Positions 55,532 through 64,000 of a DNA stretch of 64,000 bases are shown piece after piece. The DNA is taken from contig NW_004955417.1 in the NCBI RefSeq assembly GCF_000276665.1, forward strand, positions 13,370,177-13,434,176. Direction: 5' to 3'. Below the pieces are notes generated by a model, which was not told where the DNA came from, made no database searches, and saw only the letters and a program-made list of their open reading frames with translations. The position numbers were made by a program, and so were the translations under genes. Each line of letters begins with the position of its first letter. Within the stretch, counting starts at the first letter, position 1. The DNA comes from Chinchilla lanigera. Its lineage: Eukaryota; Chordata; Mammalia; Rodentia; Chinchillidae.

Positions 55532-57004
55532 CCCCTCTAAAACGTAAACTCCCTGAGAGCAACAACTTTGGTCTTTTTCTTTGTTTTTTACTAAAGCGTC
55601 CCTGGCACAGAAGTGAGCGCTCAGTCAATGTTTGTGAGGTAACTGAGCAAACTGGAAGCAGAGAATGAACGGAATAAATGGGCTTCCCAAACTTTCCCTG
55701 CTCCTGATGCCCACAGCGAGGGCTTCACCATCAACAGCCAATGGGGGCCGTCGGAGGAGTGGCCTGGGTGAGGCTGCCCCCTGGCCCGTGGCTCCAGGCG
55801 GTTCTGAGCCCCCTCTCTGAAGCAGCACCCCTCACTTGACCCCTGCAGTCACAGCGGGCCCTCAGGAAACTCGATCATCCTCACAGATGAACAGAACGTC
55901 GATGGGCCCAGCATCCCGCCACCATGGGATGGTAATCCAGAAAGCACCCGTGATCAGGGGTTCTTCAGCTTTTTACGTGGTGGACCCTTTGAGAAGCCTG
56001 TTGAAGGGATTCGACCCTTCTCAGACTAACACTTCCCAGCACATATAACAAATAAGTAGGATCATAAGTATTAGGGTGAGCTCTAGGATGATCCCCCAAG
56101 TTCTCATGTTCAGAGAGGTGCTTTTGGAAGGCAGCTGGCCCTGTGCTGATAGAGGCGTGACCTGGAAGGATTTCTCTCCCTGGTCCCCTGCACCAAGGCC
56201 CATTTCCAATCTCTGTATTTAAGTTTCCTCATCTGCAAAATGAGACCAGTAACTGCTTACTGTAAGAGGCTGTGATGGGCAGGACATAAAACAGCTCTGA
56301 GCCCAGCACCCGGCGTGTTGCAAAGACCAAAACGTTGTACTCCCTAAAAGACTCCAGGCTACCTTAGCCTTGAGTCTTCCTACGCCGACAGGTCGTCTGT
56401 CAGCTCAGCTGCAGGAGCCTGCAGTGTTAGAGGTCCTGTTAGCGACAGCTGGCTCAAAAGCTCCCCTCTGAACGCATGAGAATTTGAGGGACCATCCTAG
56501 AGCTCACCCTGACGCTTAGGATCCTACTTAGAGACCCGCTTCCACCCTGCGCCTCACTCCATGAGGACGCACCAGGTAGACTTTCTCGCTTGTTCACCCT
56601 GCCCGCTTACGCATAAGGGCCAGGCAAAGGAGACACAGTCTACACCTCACAGTACTGTATTAGGGGAGTAAGAAGTTCTCCTGGATTCACAGAAGACCAC
56701 CCCTGAAAGAAGGTTCCTGACACAGTAATTTTCCGCAAAGAGGAAAACGGCAGACACTGAAAAGCATGACTGACGGGGGGGTGGGCGACAGAAAGAGGCA
56801 GACGAGGACCTCAGGGAGCATTTGGGGGAGACTCGGGGGACCTCACCCCTAGGTGGGAGCCGCTAGACGGGGCCCCTTCTTCTGCCATTCTGATCTCCAC
56901 CACCTAGGCCACATCTCTCTTCGGTTTCTGCACCCCTGTTCTGACCCCTGCCTGGGATCAGCCATGCTGCTTCCAGGCCCAGTATGAAATGAAAATTTTT
57001 ATTA
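55532..57004. other. Non-coding stretch with old repeat tails
   Basis: 55600-55650 has an L2/MIR-like tail. 55958-56060 ('ggggttcttcagctttttac'...'ggaccctttgagaagcct') resembles a hAT-type fossil. 56205-56330 ('tttcctcatctgcaaaatga') is the 3' part of a MIR. No gene seen. Confidence 0.5.
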
Positions 57005-57450
57005 AAAACTCAGAGATGGCAGAAAATGTGGCATTTATATACAGTGGAGCGCTACTGTGCCACAAAAGATAAATTGAGACGTTAGCTGTGGTGGCACACA
57101 CTTGTAATCCCAGCTCTCAGGAGGCTGAGGCAGGAGGATCGCTGCAAGTTGAGACCAGCCTGGGCTACACAGTGAGTTCAAGACCAGCCTGAACTGCGTA
57201 GCGAAACCCTGTCTCAAGCACACACACACGCACACGCACACACACTCAAATACAAGATAGGTAGTAGGAAACGGGGAGAGAGATCTTTTGCAAAAGGGAG
57301 GGGGACCAACAGCTGGAAGGAGTCGGGAGGGGGAGGGGAAGGACATGAAAACGCTGAAGGTGCGGTGTGCGTATGTGCCGACTCCCACAGGAGCGTGATC
57401 GTTCTGTACTGCTGTACTGCAAAGTGCACTAATGAAAAGTTTAATTTAAA
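57005..57450 (+). mobile_element. L1 3' end with nested B1
   Basis: 'gcagaaaatgtggcatttat'...'ggtagtaggaaacggggaga'...'gtgcactaatgaaaagttta'. The B1 (57084-57217) and a (CA)n run split it. The 3'UTR matches those at 4383 and 32690. Confidence 0.75.
57084..57217 (+). mobile_element. B1-like SINE
   Basis: agctgtggtggcacacactt...'agcgaaaccctgtctcaagc', its tail replaced by (CA)n at 57218-57246. Confidence 0.9.
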
Positions 57451-57460
57451 CTCGAAAACA

Positions 57461-57686
57461 GGGGCTGGGGATTTAGCTCAGCGGCAAAAGCGCCTGCCTG
57501 GCAAGCGCAGGGTCGTGAGTTCGGTTCCCGGTACCGGAGAAAAACAAAAACAAACNNNNNNNNNNNNNNNNNNNNNNNNNNNNNNNNNNNNNNNNNNNNN
57601 NNNNNNNNNNNNNNNNNNNNNNNNNNNNNNNNNNNNNNNNNNNNNNNNNNNNNNNAAAAAAAAAAAAAAAAAAAAAAAAACAAAAA
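57461..57686 (+). mobile_element. ID-like SINE containing an assembly gap
   Basis: ggggctggggatttagctca...'gagttcggttcccggtaccg', the A tail, then N. TSD taaactcgaaaaca at 57447-57460 and 57687-57700, so the gap lies wholly inside one SINE tail. This body matches the apparent family consensus closely, so it may be young. Confidence 0.95.
57556..57655. other. Assembly gap (100 N)
   Basis: A run of exactly 100 N inside an ID-like A tail. Frames with unknown residues here (57365-58045 and its antisense) are artefacts. Confidence 0.99.
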
Positions 57687-57700
57687 TAAACTCGAAAACA

Positions 57701-58058
57701 TCAAAAGGAGGCGTTGAGCCAAGCCTGGTGCTCAGTGCGACCCGCTTGCCCCTCCCTGGCCTGCCCGCCCCTCGTCTCCGGAACAGCACCAGCCAAGGCC
57801 CGGCCCACACCACACCCCGCAGCCTCACCCACTCCCGGTCATTCCAGCAACTTCGCTGCGCACACGGGCGCCGCATCTGGCTGAGTCCCAGCTCTCCCGC
57901 CCGCGCCTCTAAGGCAAAGTTCCAGTGGGACTCACTGCGGGAGGAGTCCTTCCTTCCCTCTCTCACTCCACCTGCTACCGAAAGCAGAAAGGGAGAAGAA
58001 AAAGGAGGGGGTGGAGATAAGGGCCTGAAATGGTCAGCAAATTAAAACGCCAAAGCAT
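57701..58058. other. GC-richer non-coding stretch
   Basis: Several CpGs between 57745 and 57905. No domain in any frame, no core promoter element identified. Confidence 0.4.
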
Positions 58059-58155
58059 AGCCAGGCGTGGTAGTGCACGCCTGTAATCCCAGCACTCTGG
58101 GAGGCTGAGGCAGGAGGACTGCAAGCTCAAGTCCAGCCTGGGTAATTCAGGGAAC
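58059..58155 (+). mobile_element. 3'-truncated B1-like SINE
   Basis: agccaggcgtggtagtgcac...'aagtccagcctgggtaattc', then a GACA-rich repeat replaces the 3' end. Confidence 0.85.
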
Positions 58156-58174
58156 CTGGGGATAGGGAATGGAA

Positions 58175-58316
58175 TCAGAGACAGAGACAGAGACACAGAT
58201 AGGGAGAGACAGACAGAAACAGAGAGAGACAGAACAGAGAGACACAGACAAAAAGAGACACAGAGAGATGCAGAGACCGACAGACACAGAGAGACAGAGA
58301 AACAGAGCCAGAGAAA
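58175..58316. repeat. (GAGACA)n-type purine-rich repeat
   Basis: Imperfect GACAGA/GAGACA units over about 140 bp. Antisense serine/leucine-rich frames here are artefacts. Confidence 0.92.
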
Positions 58317-58440
58317 TGTCACATTCAGCTCTTGTGAAAATCTGCTCAGGCATGTGTTAGTAGAAAAAATTTTTAAAATTTTTACTTTTTTCTTCAACTG
58401 GCATTTGCCAAGCACCAATGTAGGTATTAACAATATAAGA

Positions 58441-58532
58441 AGGGCCAGGGATGTAGCTCAGTGGCACAAGCACCTGCCTGGCAACCACAAGGTCCTGAGT
58501 TCGATTCCCAGTACCCGGAAAAAAAAAAAAAT
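58441..58532 (+). mobile_element. ID-like SINE
   Basis: agggccagggatgtagctca...'gagttcgattcccagtaccc' plus A tail. Confidence 0.92.
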
Positions 58533-58660
58533 TTACAACATAGTGAGCAGAACAGACTGCGAAGAACAAAAAGTTGCATAACAATATAAGAGTAAATAAG
58601 GCAAAGTCCCTCCCTGATCCAAAGAGCCTGGTAGAGAAGTCAGACCAGGGAGGGGTAAGG

Positions 58661-58727
58661 GGGGGGGGGCAGGAGAGGGAAAGAGAGAGAGAGACAGAGA
58701 GAGAGAGAGAGAAAGAGGAAGAAAACA
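58661..58727. repeat. G run and (GA)n repeat
   Basis: A ten-G run at about 58660-58670 followed by GA-rich DNA. Confidence 0.9.
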
Positions 58728-58742
58728 AAAGATTAAAAAGAG

Positions 58743-58858
58743 TGCCAGATCTGGGGGCACACGTTTGTAAACCCAGCACTCAGGAGGCTGAGGCAGCAGG
58801 ATAGTGAGTTTGAGGGCAGCACCCAGCATAGCAAGACCTTGACAAAGATAAATAAATA
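58743..58858 (+). mobile_element. B1-like SINE, internally deleted
   Basis: 'tgccagatctgggggcacac'...'agcaagaccttgacaaagat' plus an AAAT tail; shorter than the full family length. Confidence 0.8.
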
Positions 58859-59325
58859 CACAAAGCTGGCTAGTACACTGTGAATACTTATAGCACCAAT
58901 TTTGTTTTTTTAATAATGTTAAGTAAAATGTCCCTAAATGAGTAGTTTTGTTTGCTAATGAAATTACAAAACATCTTCTTTTCCTTGTGTAATTTTCAGT
59001 CTCTATTGCATTTGCAATATGTATTCCATTTACAAGACCAAAAAAACAGAAGTTCAAGGTCGGCCTGGGGATGTACTTGCTTACAAGTGCCAAGGGTAAG
59101 TCTCCGACCGACACAGCACCCAGGGGAAAAGAGTTTAATGTTTATGCCTTTTGACAATATGATAACGTTTCTGGGAATCTATTTCCTAAGATAGGAATAC
59201 ATTTTATCCGTACAGTATTATTTATAATGGTTTAAAAAATGAGAACAATCCTTTCAAGGCCATCCCCTGGATTTTTCTTAAATTACTGTATTTCAAAAAG
59301 TTGAGGCTGCACTTTACAGATGGCG

Positions 59326-59340
59326 CCACGAGGTGGCAGC
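59326..59340 (+). promoter_or_regulatory. CTCF-like motif in GC-rich context
   Basis: ccacgaggtggcagc, inside a locally GC-rich segment (59317-59430) with several CpGs. Good core match except G at the YAG position. Confidence 0.45.
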
Positions 59341-59491
59341 AGAGAGTCCCCGCCGAGTGGATCCGGTCCGTGGCGCCTTTAGCTCGTAGCCTCACAGCCC
59401 CGCGCCCGGATAGGTTGTGCACCGCGAGTCGTTCTCAAAATGTTTTCACGATGTGGCCAAAGACGGAAAAAGTCTTTAATCTAGAAATAAG

Positions 59492-59651
59492 GTTTTTTTG
59501 TTGTTTGTTTGTTTTGAGACAGGCTCTGGCTATTCAGTTCAGGCTGGCCTTGAGCTCCCTTTGTAGTTCCAGGCTGGTCTCCAACTCGCAGCGATCCTCC
59601 TGCCTCAGCCTCCCAAGTGCTGAGATTACAGGCGTGCGCCACCACTCTCAG
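59492..59651 (-). mobile_element. B1-like SINE
   Basis: T/GTTT-rich start, 'ttttgagacaggctctggct'...'gcgtgcgccaccactctcag'. Confidence 0.93.
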
Positions 59652-59681
59652 TGAAATAAATTATTTAAAAATACTTTTACA

Positions 59682-59779
59682 GTGGCTGGGGATTTAGCTC
59701 AGTGGCACAGCGCCTGCCTGGCAAGCGCAACATCATGAGTTTGATTCCCTGTACCGGAAATAAATAAATAAATAAAACA
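59682..59779 (+). mobile_element. ID-like SINE
   Basis: gtggctggggatttagctca...'gagtttgattccctgtaccg' with an AAAT tail. Perfect TSD aaatacttttaca at 59669-59681 and 59780-59792. Confidence 0.95.
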
Positions 59780-59817
59780 AAATACTTTTACAAATAAGTT
59801 ATTAAAAATATAGACTC

Positions 59818-59867
59818 AGAGCCTGCCTGGCAAACATAAGGTCCTGAGTTCGATTCCCAGTACAAAA
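59818..59867 (+). mobile_element. 5'-truncated ID-like SINE
   Basis: cagagcctgcctggcaaaca...'gagttcgattcccagtac', then A-rich DNA grading into (GATA)n at 59869-59900. Confidence 0.85.
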
Positions 59868-59916
59868 AAGATAGATAAATAGATAGATAGATAGACAGAT
59901 ATGGAATGAATGAACA

Positions 59917-59917
59917 T

Positions 59918-59964
<47 letters not shown>
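59917..59964. repeat. (GT)n microsatellite
   Basis: Two GT blocks with one TTTG interruption. Confidence 0.96.
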
Positions 59965-59965
<1 letters not shown>

Positions 59966-59997
59966 TGGAGTTTCCAGAGAAACAGAACCAGCTAGAC

Positions 59998-60096
59998 ATG
60001 ATATACGATATGCTATATGACATGTATGTGATGCGTGATGTGCTATGGACGCTATGATGTGATGTGACATGACATGATGATGATATGATATGGAAT
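59998..60096. repeat. Degenerate ATG/ATRTG repeat
   Basis: About 100 bp of gatatgc/gatgtg/gacatg variants, with almost every position fitting an imperfect 5-mer or 3-mer rhythm. Confidence 0.75.
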
Positions 60097-60349
60097 TGGC
60101 TCCCGGGATCAGGAAAGCCGAGGATCCCCCAATCCAGAGTTCAACAGAGCCAGGCAGCGGTTCCAGGCTGCGGTGGATGGTGCGAGCCCCAGGCTTGGGG
60201 CCGGTCTGCAGGCAGGAGAGGCCAGGGTCCCAGCGGGGGCGCAGCTGGGCAGGAGTGACTTCCAGATCCAGTCAGGCCTCCAGGGGCTTCAGGCAGGAAA
60301 TAAACTGTACTCATTGCACTGATTCAAGAGGAATCACAGCCAGAAAAGC

Positions 60350-60545
60350 CTCCGCAGATGAAAAGATAAAGAGAATATGGCATTTCCATTCTGGATTACT
60401 ACTCAGTCATAAAGAAGGATACATTTGAGTCATGTGGAGGAAAAGGATGCACCTTGAGGTCGGATAGAAAATATAACGACAGGTACAAAGGAGTTTAAGA
60501 AAAATCAGAATTTTAAAATTGTACTTTTAAGCAAAACAGCTTCAG
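60350..60545 (+). mobile_element. L1 3' fragment
   Basis: 'tactactcagtcataaagaa' and 'aaggatgcaccttgaggtcg' match the conserved L1 3' region. Confidence 0.55.
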
Positions 60546-60649
60546 GATGTAAAAGTTACTCCAGGCTTTTTCCCCTTTCTGGAAACTCACTCAAAAAAAA
60601 AAAAAAAAAAAAAGTCCTAAGGGCCTTACAGACACATTGAGCCCTGAGC

Positions 60650-61140
60650 CTGGGCGCAGCCTGGCTTCGCACCCGGACACCGCGCTTGCTCCACGGCGCT
60701 CGGTCCCCGAGGAAGCCGCACTGGAGTGGCCACAGACCGGCGGGAGGCAGCTGTGAATGGGCTGCACCGACGGAGGCCTACAGATGGCTACTGGGCAGAG
60801 GTGGGAAGCCCGCCCTAGATCGCCGCGCTGAAGACGCCGGAGACCCTGTGAAAACACGCACGGGCTCCAGATCCCAGGGCGCTCTCCGGAGCCACTCTCT
60901 TCCTTTGCGTTCTTTTGCATCTCTGCCTGGTAGATCCCCTCGTGCCTCTGGCGGACGCGTCCCGGGAACCCTTTCTATCAGAGGGAGAGGCGAAAGAGGC
61001 TTAAATCCGGGCGTAGCGTGGGTTCAGGTCCTCTGTCTCCCCTAGTGGACTCTCCCTGGGCCCCGTCTGCGGAGGCCTTCCCGCTCCTACCTAGGCCCCG
61101 CCCCCACCTGCAACCGGCCTGGCTCGGTTCCCTGGCGTCT
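60650..61140. promoter_or_regulatory. Candidate CpG island
   Basis: CpG-dense by eye (gcgcagcc, caccgcgcttg, cggcgctcgg, gatcgccgcgctgaagacg, ggacgcgtcccggg). A GC box (ggccccgcccccacc) lies near 61096. The 119-codon plus frame (60686-61045) and its antisense have no recognisable domain. A first exon is possible but unproven. Confidence 0.45.
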
Positions 61141-61314
61141 GCCAGTGCTGGGCTTTCAACCCCAGCCTTGAACAGTTGGGGGCTCTGATGGTGGCTCTAT
61201 GGGCTCAAGTATGACACAGGTAGAACTGTGACCTGCACACTATATTCAGGACCACTGTACTTAACAGTAGAAACATCACTGCTTTAAAATAAAAACCTAC
61301 AGTACATCTTTCTT

Positions 61315-61456
61315 TTTTTTTAACAGGGTCTCGTTGTGTAGTCCATGCTAGCTTTGAACTCGCTACATAGCCCAGGGTGGCGTCAAACTTGTGGCGATCC
61401 TCCTGCCTCAGCCTCCCGAGTGCTGGGATTACAAGCTTGTGCCACCACGCCTGGCT
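61315..61456 (-). mobile_element. B1-like SINE
   Basis: T tail then 'aacagggtctcgttgtgtag'...'cttgtgccaccacgcctggct'-type end. tacatcttt and gtatcttt flank it imperfectly. Confidence 0.92.
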
Positions 61457-61479
61457 GTAGTATCTTTCTAATACTCTTC

Positions 61480-62125
61480 CTTTTTTAAAATTCGATGCGA
61501 TTTCTACCTCCCAAGAGTTCGTGGGACCCTTCCTTGGTGGGGACCCACCATGAGACCCAGCCGGGACGGTGCCACCCGCCCCTCCCCCATGGGATCCCCT
61601 TGCAGCCCTCAGGAAACAAGACCAGGCAGGGTCCTCGGTTCTGTTCCCACTTCCTGCCTGCCTGCCCAGCGCTCCCAGACCGCTCCCGTTTGAGAAGAAG
61701 GACTTCCCCCGTCACGTGGCCTCCAGTCGGCTCTTTCTGGCGCTCCACCACCATTTCCCTTTTTGTTCCTTTAGAGGAAAGTGCGGCCCTCGCTCCGCCC
61801 CTCGCTGGCAACCCCCTTCCTTTTTCTTTGTGTGTTTGCCTGTGTGCACCATCCCAGGATGGGAACCCGGGCCGGCCGCTTCCCCTTCCAGCCTTGCCAC
61901 TTCCTTCAGAAACCAAGACTCGAGTTTCAGAATCCCAAAACACCCCAGAGCGTTCTGCTTAGAGCATGGACATGAACGGCGTCCCACACCGACGTTCACG
62001 AGCTTTCCTTCTACCCCATTCGATCGCTCACATAAACCTGGCCCGGGTTATTAGCTCAGCTTTTTTACCTTGGCCCCTAGTTCTCAATACTTAGAGCCAA
62101 TAAACGCTCTTCACAAATGGGCCTC
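61480..62125 (+). other. GC-rich segment ending in a poly(A)-signal-like motif
   Basis: CpG-containing, CT-rich DNA in which overlapping 95-161-codon frames on both strands are the longest in the region but show no domain. It closes with 'agagccaataaacgctcttc' (62091-62110), which looks like an LTR or gene 3' end. No matching start, TSD or repeat partner was found. Confidence 0.35.
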
Positions 62126-62130
62126 TTTGT

Positions 62131-62216
62131 AATCCCAACACTCAGGAGGCTGAGACAGGAGGATCGCTCAGAGTTCTCACAGTGAGAACTTGTCTCCAAA
62201 AAATAAATAAATAAAA
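62131..62216 (+). mobile_element. 5'-truncated B1-like SINE
   Basis: taatcccaacactcaggagg...'acttgtctccaaaaaataaa' starting abruptly after the poly(A)-signal-like segment. Confidence 0.85.
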
Positions 62217-62504
62217 AGCAGCCTCTATATTTGAACTCTTGGAGGTGGAAATTAGCAGTTTCTCCCCAGAGAGCGATCGGCAATCGGCTCTAAAATTGTC
62301 CCCCTCTATTGGATTAACAGAGCCCGGTCTCTGCTGGCACCAACACTTCACCAAAGCAGATACTGAATGTGTTGCACATTTTGCTTTGCCTTAGTACTGA
62401 GCACGGTAAGAAGCAACTGCTACTGCAGTCGTCTTTTTCTTAATTAAATTACTTCAATATATATGTAATGATACAATTTTGTAAGGATAAAATATAACAA
62501 ATGA

Positions 62505-62630
62505 AGCCAGGCATGGCGGGGCATGCTGTATCCTAGCACTCAGGAGGCAGAGGCAGGAGGTCTGCCACGAGTTCGAGGCCAACCTGAACCACAAAGCGAG
62601 ACCCAGTCTCAAAACAAACAAACAAACAAA
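62505..62630 (+). mobile_element. B1-like SINE
   Basis: agccaggcatggcggggcat...'gagacccagtctcaaaacaa' with (CAAA)n tail; internally shortened. Confidence 0.92.
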
Positions 62631-62971
62631 TATACACGTCTGTGTAATGAAAATAACTTCTGGTTTTTACTCTAATCAGCCATAGAAATTTAGACTATTT
62701 TAAAAGGAGCAGTAGTCAGCTTTATATTGCTTTATGTTTAAATCACAGGCATCTCTCAAAAGTAGAAGTTATCTTCTGTCTAGTGGAAAACAAAGCTTAA
62801 TTTTAAGATTTATTCATTCATCAAACATTAGCTTGGAACTTCAAGTACTGGGAATGTGGACAAACTAGAGGTGAGCAAGCCACAGAAGAAAGTCCCTGCT
62901 TTCATGTTATTTATCTTTTATAGTACTTAGCAAAACATGGTACACACAATCACTCAAAGAAACTTTTTGTC
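62631..62971. mobile_element. Non-coding stretch with L2-like remnant
   Basis: 62810-62925 ('ttcatcaaacattagcttgg'...'ggtgagcaagccacagaaga') resembles a reversed L2 end. Confidence 0.4.
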
Positions 62972-63116
62972 TGTTTTTTTTGAGACAGGATCTCACCACG
63001 CAGTTCGGGCTGGCCTTAAACTCACTATGTAGCCCAGGCTGGCCTCTAACCTGAGGCAATCCTCTTGCCTCTGCTTCCCAGGTGCTGGGATTGCAGACGT
63101 GCGGCACCACACCCGG
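62972..63116 (-). mobile_element. B1-like SINE
   Basis: T tail, 'ttttgagacaggatctcacc'...'gcagacgtgcggcaccacac'. Confidence 0.93.
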
Positions 63117-63825
63117 AGAATTATTTGGCTTTGAAGACCCTTAAGCCTGAGTTGCCAGACAAAATATAGGCCCCGCCAGGTATATTTGAACTTCATAAAC
63201 AATAAGTAATTTTTAGTATTACTATGTCCCATGCTTAAAATAAAGTATTCAGTTTCACCCGAAATTCCAGTTTCATTGGTCATCCTGTGTTACCATTTGC
63301 TAAACCTGGCAACGTTACACTTGAGGCATGTGGGGTTCAGAACGACTCCTAGCCCAGTGGAGCCACCAGATAAGTTTCTTAGAGAATGTAAGTTCCAAGC
63401 CAAGTGCTGACAGGGCGCGGGCTGGGACAGCAGCCCCACGTGGGAAGCCGTGCAGGGCCCTGACATCCGGCTGAGCAAGTCATTCCTGGTCAGGTCAGCG
63501 GCCAGGTCGGCGTAGCTGGAGGAAGGTTTTCAAGATGAGAAAGAGCCCTGAAAATCACCAATGTGATTGAGTGAACGCTTTTTTTTTTTCTTTCTTTGTG
63601 AGCAATCGCTTTTAACCAAATTTACTTCCCTGGAGTTTGTATAAAGGATAATCTTCCCCAATAGGACCTTCCTTTATTACTAACTTCTGCATGTTAGCCA
63701 AGGCCACAGATGGCAACGGTTCAGACAGAATAAGATTTAAACTATACATGTCTTCATCTTTAGGGGTTATGCATAGAGATGTGATAGCTGGAGCCCCACA
63801 GGCATGCACCTCATGATCAAAAATG

Positions 63826-63865
<40 letters not shown>

Positions 63866-64000
63866 ACACGCATGTGCGCACTCAAGCCATCCCACTAAGG
63901 TCCGGGACCTGGAGACTCTTGTTTGAGTGGAAGATTGGCAAGGCTGGAGGGAGAGCAGGGCCCAAGACTTAAAGTCTGCACACGTAAGAGGGCAGCCCTG
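63117..64000. other. Non-coding stretch to window end
   Basis: No gene seen; a 65-codon minus frame at 63612-63809 is the only one of note and shows no domain. (CA)n at 63829-63863. Confidence 0.45.
63829..63863. repeat. (CA)n microsatellite
   Basis: About 17 CA units, then cgtacacgcatgtgcgc. Confidence 0.97.

Noticed and set aside
57365..58045. 226-codon plus frame across a gap
   Set aside because: The frame includes unknown residues from 100 N and an A tail read as lysines.
61495..62054. Overlapping 155- and 161-codon frames
   Set aside because: Long frames also exist on the opposite strand. GC-rich DNA has few stops, and no start context or domain supports either.

Overview
The window reads as mammalian, most likely rodent, genomic DNA with no recognisable host protein-coding exon. 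Two SINE families drive the assignment. One is a B1/7SL-derived family ending in a shared 'gaccctgtctcaaaaagacaaa' type terminus. The other is a tRNA-derived ID-like family (ctggggatttagctcag...ggttcgattcccggtacc). B1-ID dimers (B1-dID) are also present. From family knowledge this mix fits a castorimorph rodent such as beaver better than a murid, but species is inference (about 0.6). All long open frames checked lie over SINEs, LTRs, L1/L2 fragments, simple repeats or assembly gaps.

Layout: 1-9 kb holds ancient L2, a MaLR-like LTR, antisense and sense L1 3' ends with nested SINEs, and two ID-like SINEs with perfect target-site duplications (TSDs). 9-14 kb holds MER20-like and hAT fossils and an LTR nest: a gammaretroviral-type solo LTR inside a B1-dID, and a second copy interrupted by both a MaLR-like LTR and an IAP/ERVK-like LTR. 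14.87-16.06 kb is a 1.19 kb poly(A)-tailed retroinsert with a perfect 16-bp TSD, a CpG-rich tandem 5' end and an AT-rich tandem 3' end; this is the most novel-looking element here. 16-24 kb is sparse apart from LTRs, SINEs and a MIR. 24-27.1 kb is an old L1 (ORF1 and endonuclease region). 28-38 kb has L1 3' ends, SINEs, MER5-like and MaLR-like remnants.

39.2-39.85 kb is a CpG-rich, promoter-like segment with a CCAAT box and an RFX X-box-like motif. 40-41.3 kb contains a 100-N gap inside a TSD-bracketed insertion. 43.76-46.96 kb is an internally deleted endogenous gammaretrovirus with paired LTRs, a His-type primer-binding site, matrix, proline-rich and capsid-like gag remnants, and an env transmembrane tail; it sits inside a SINE. 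48.8-49.2 kb and 52.37-52.58 kb are SINE clusters, the second an inverted ID pair. 50.26-50.89 and 54.87-55.53 kb are more solo LTRs. 57.4-57.7 kb is an ID element whose tail contains the second gap. 59-62 kb is GC-richer, with a CTCF-like motif and a candidate CpG island at 60.65-61.14 kb.

There are no operons or cooperating genes. The interplay visible is retrotransposition: L1 fossils represent the machinery, SINEs and the retroinsert carry its TSD/poly(A) signature, and ERVs contribute solo LTRs with their own promoters and poly(A) signals. Family names are from memory of repeat consensus patterns; no database was consulted.
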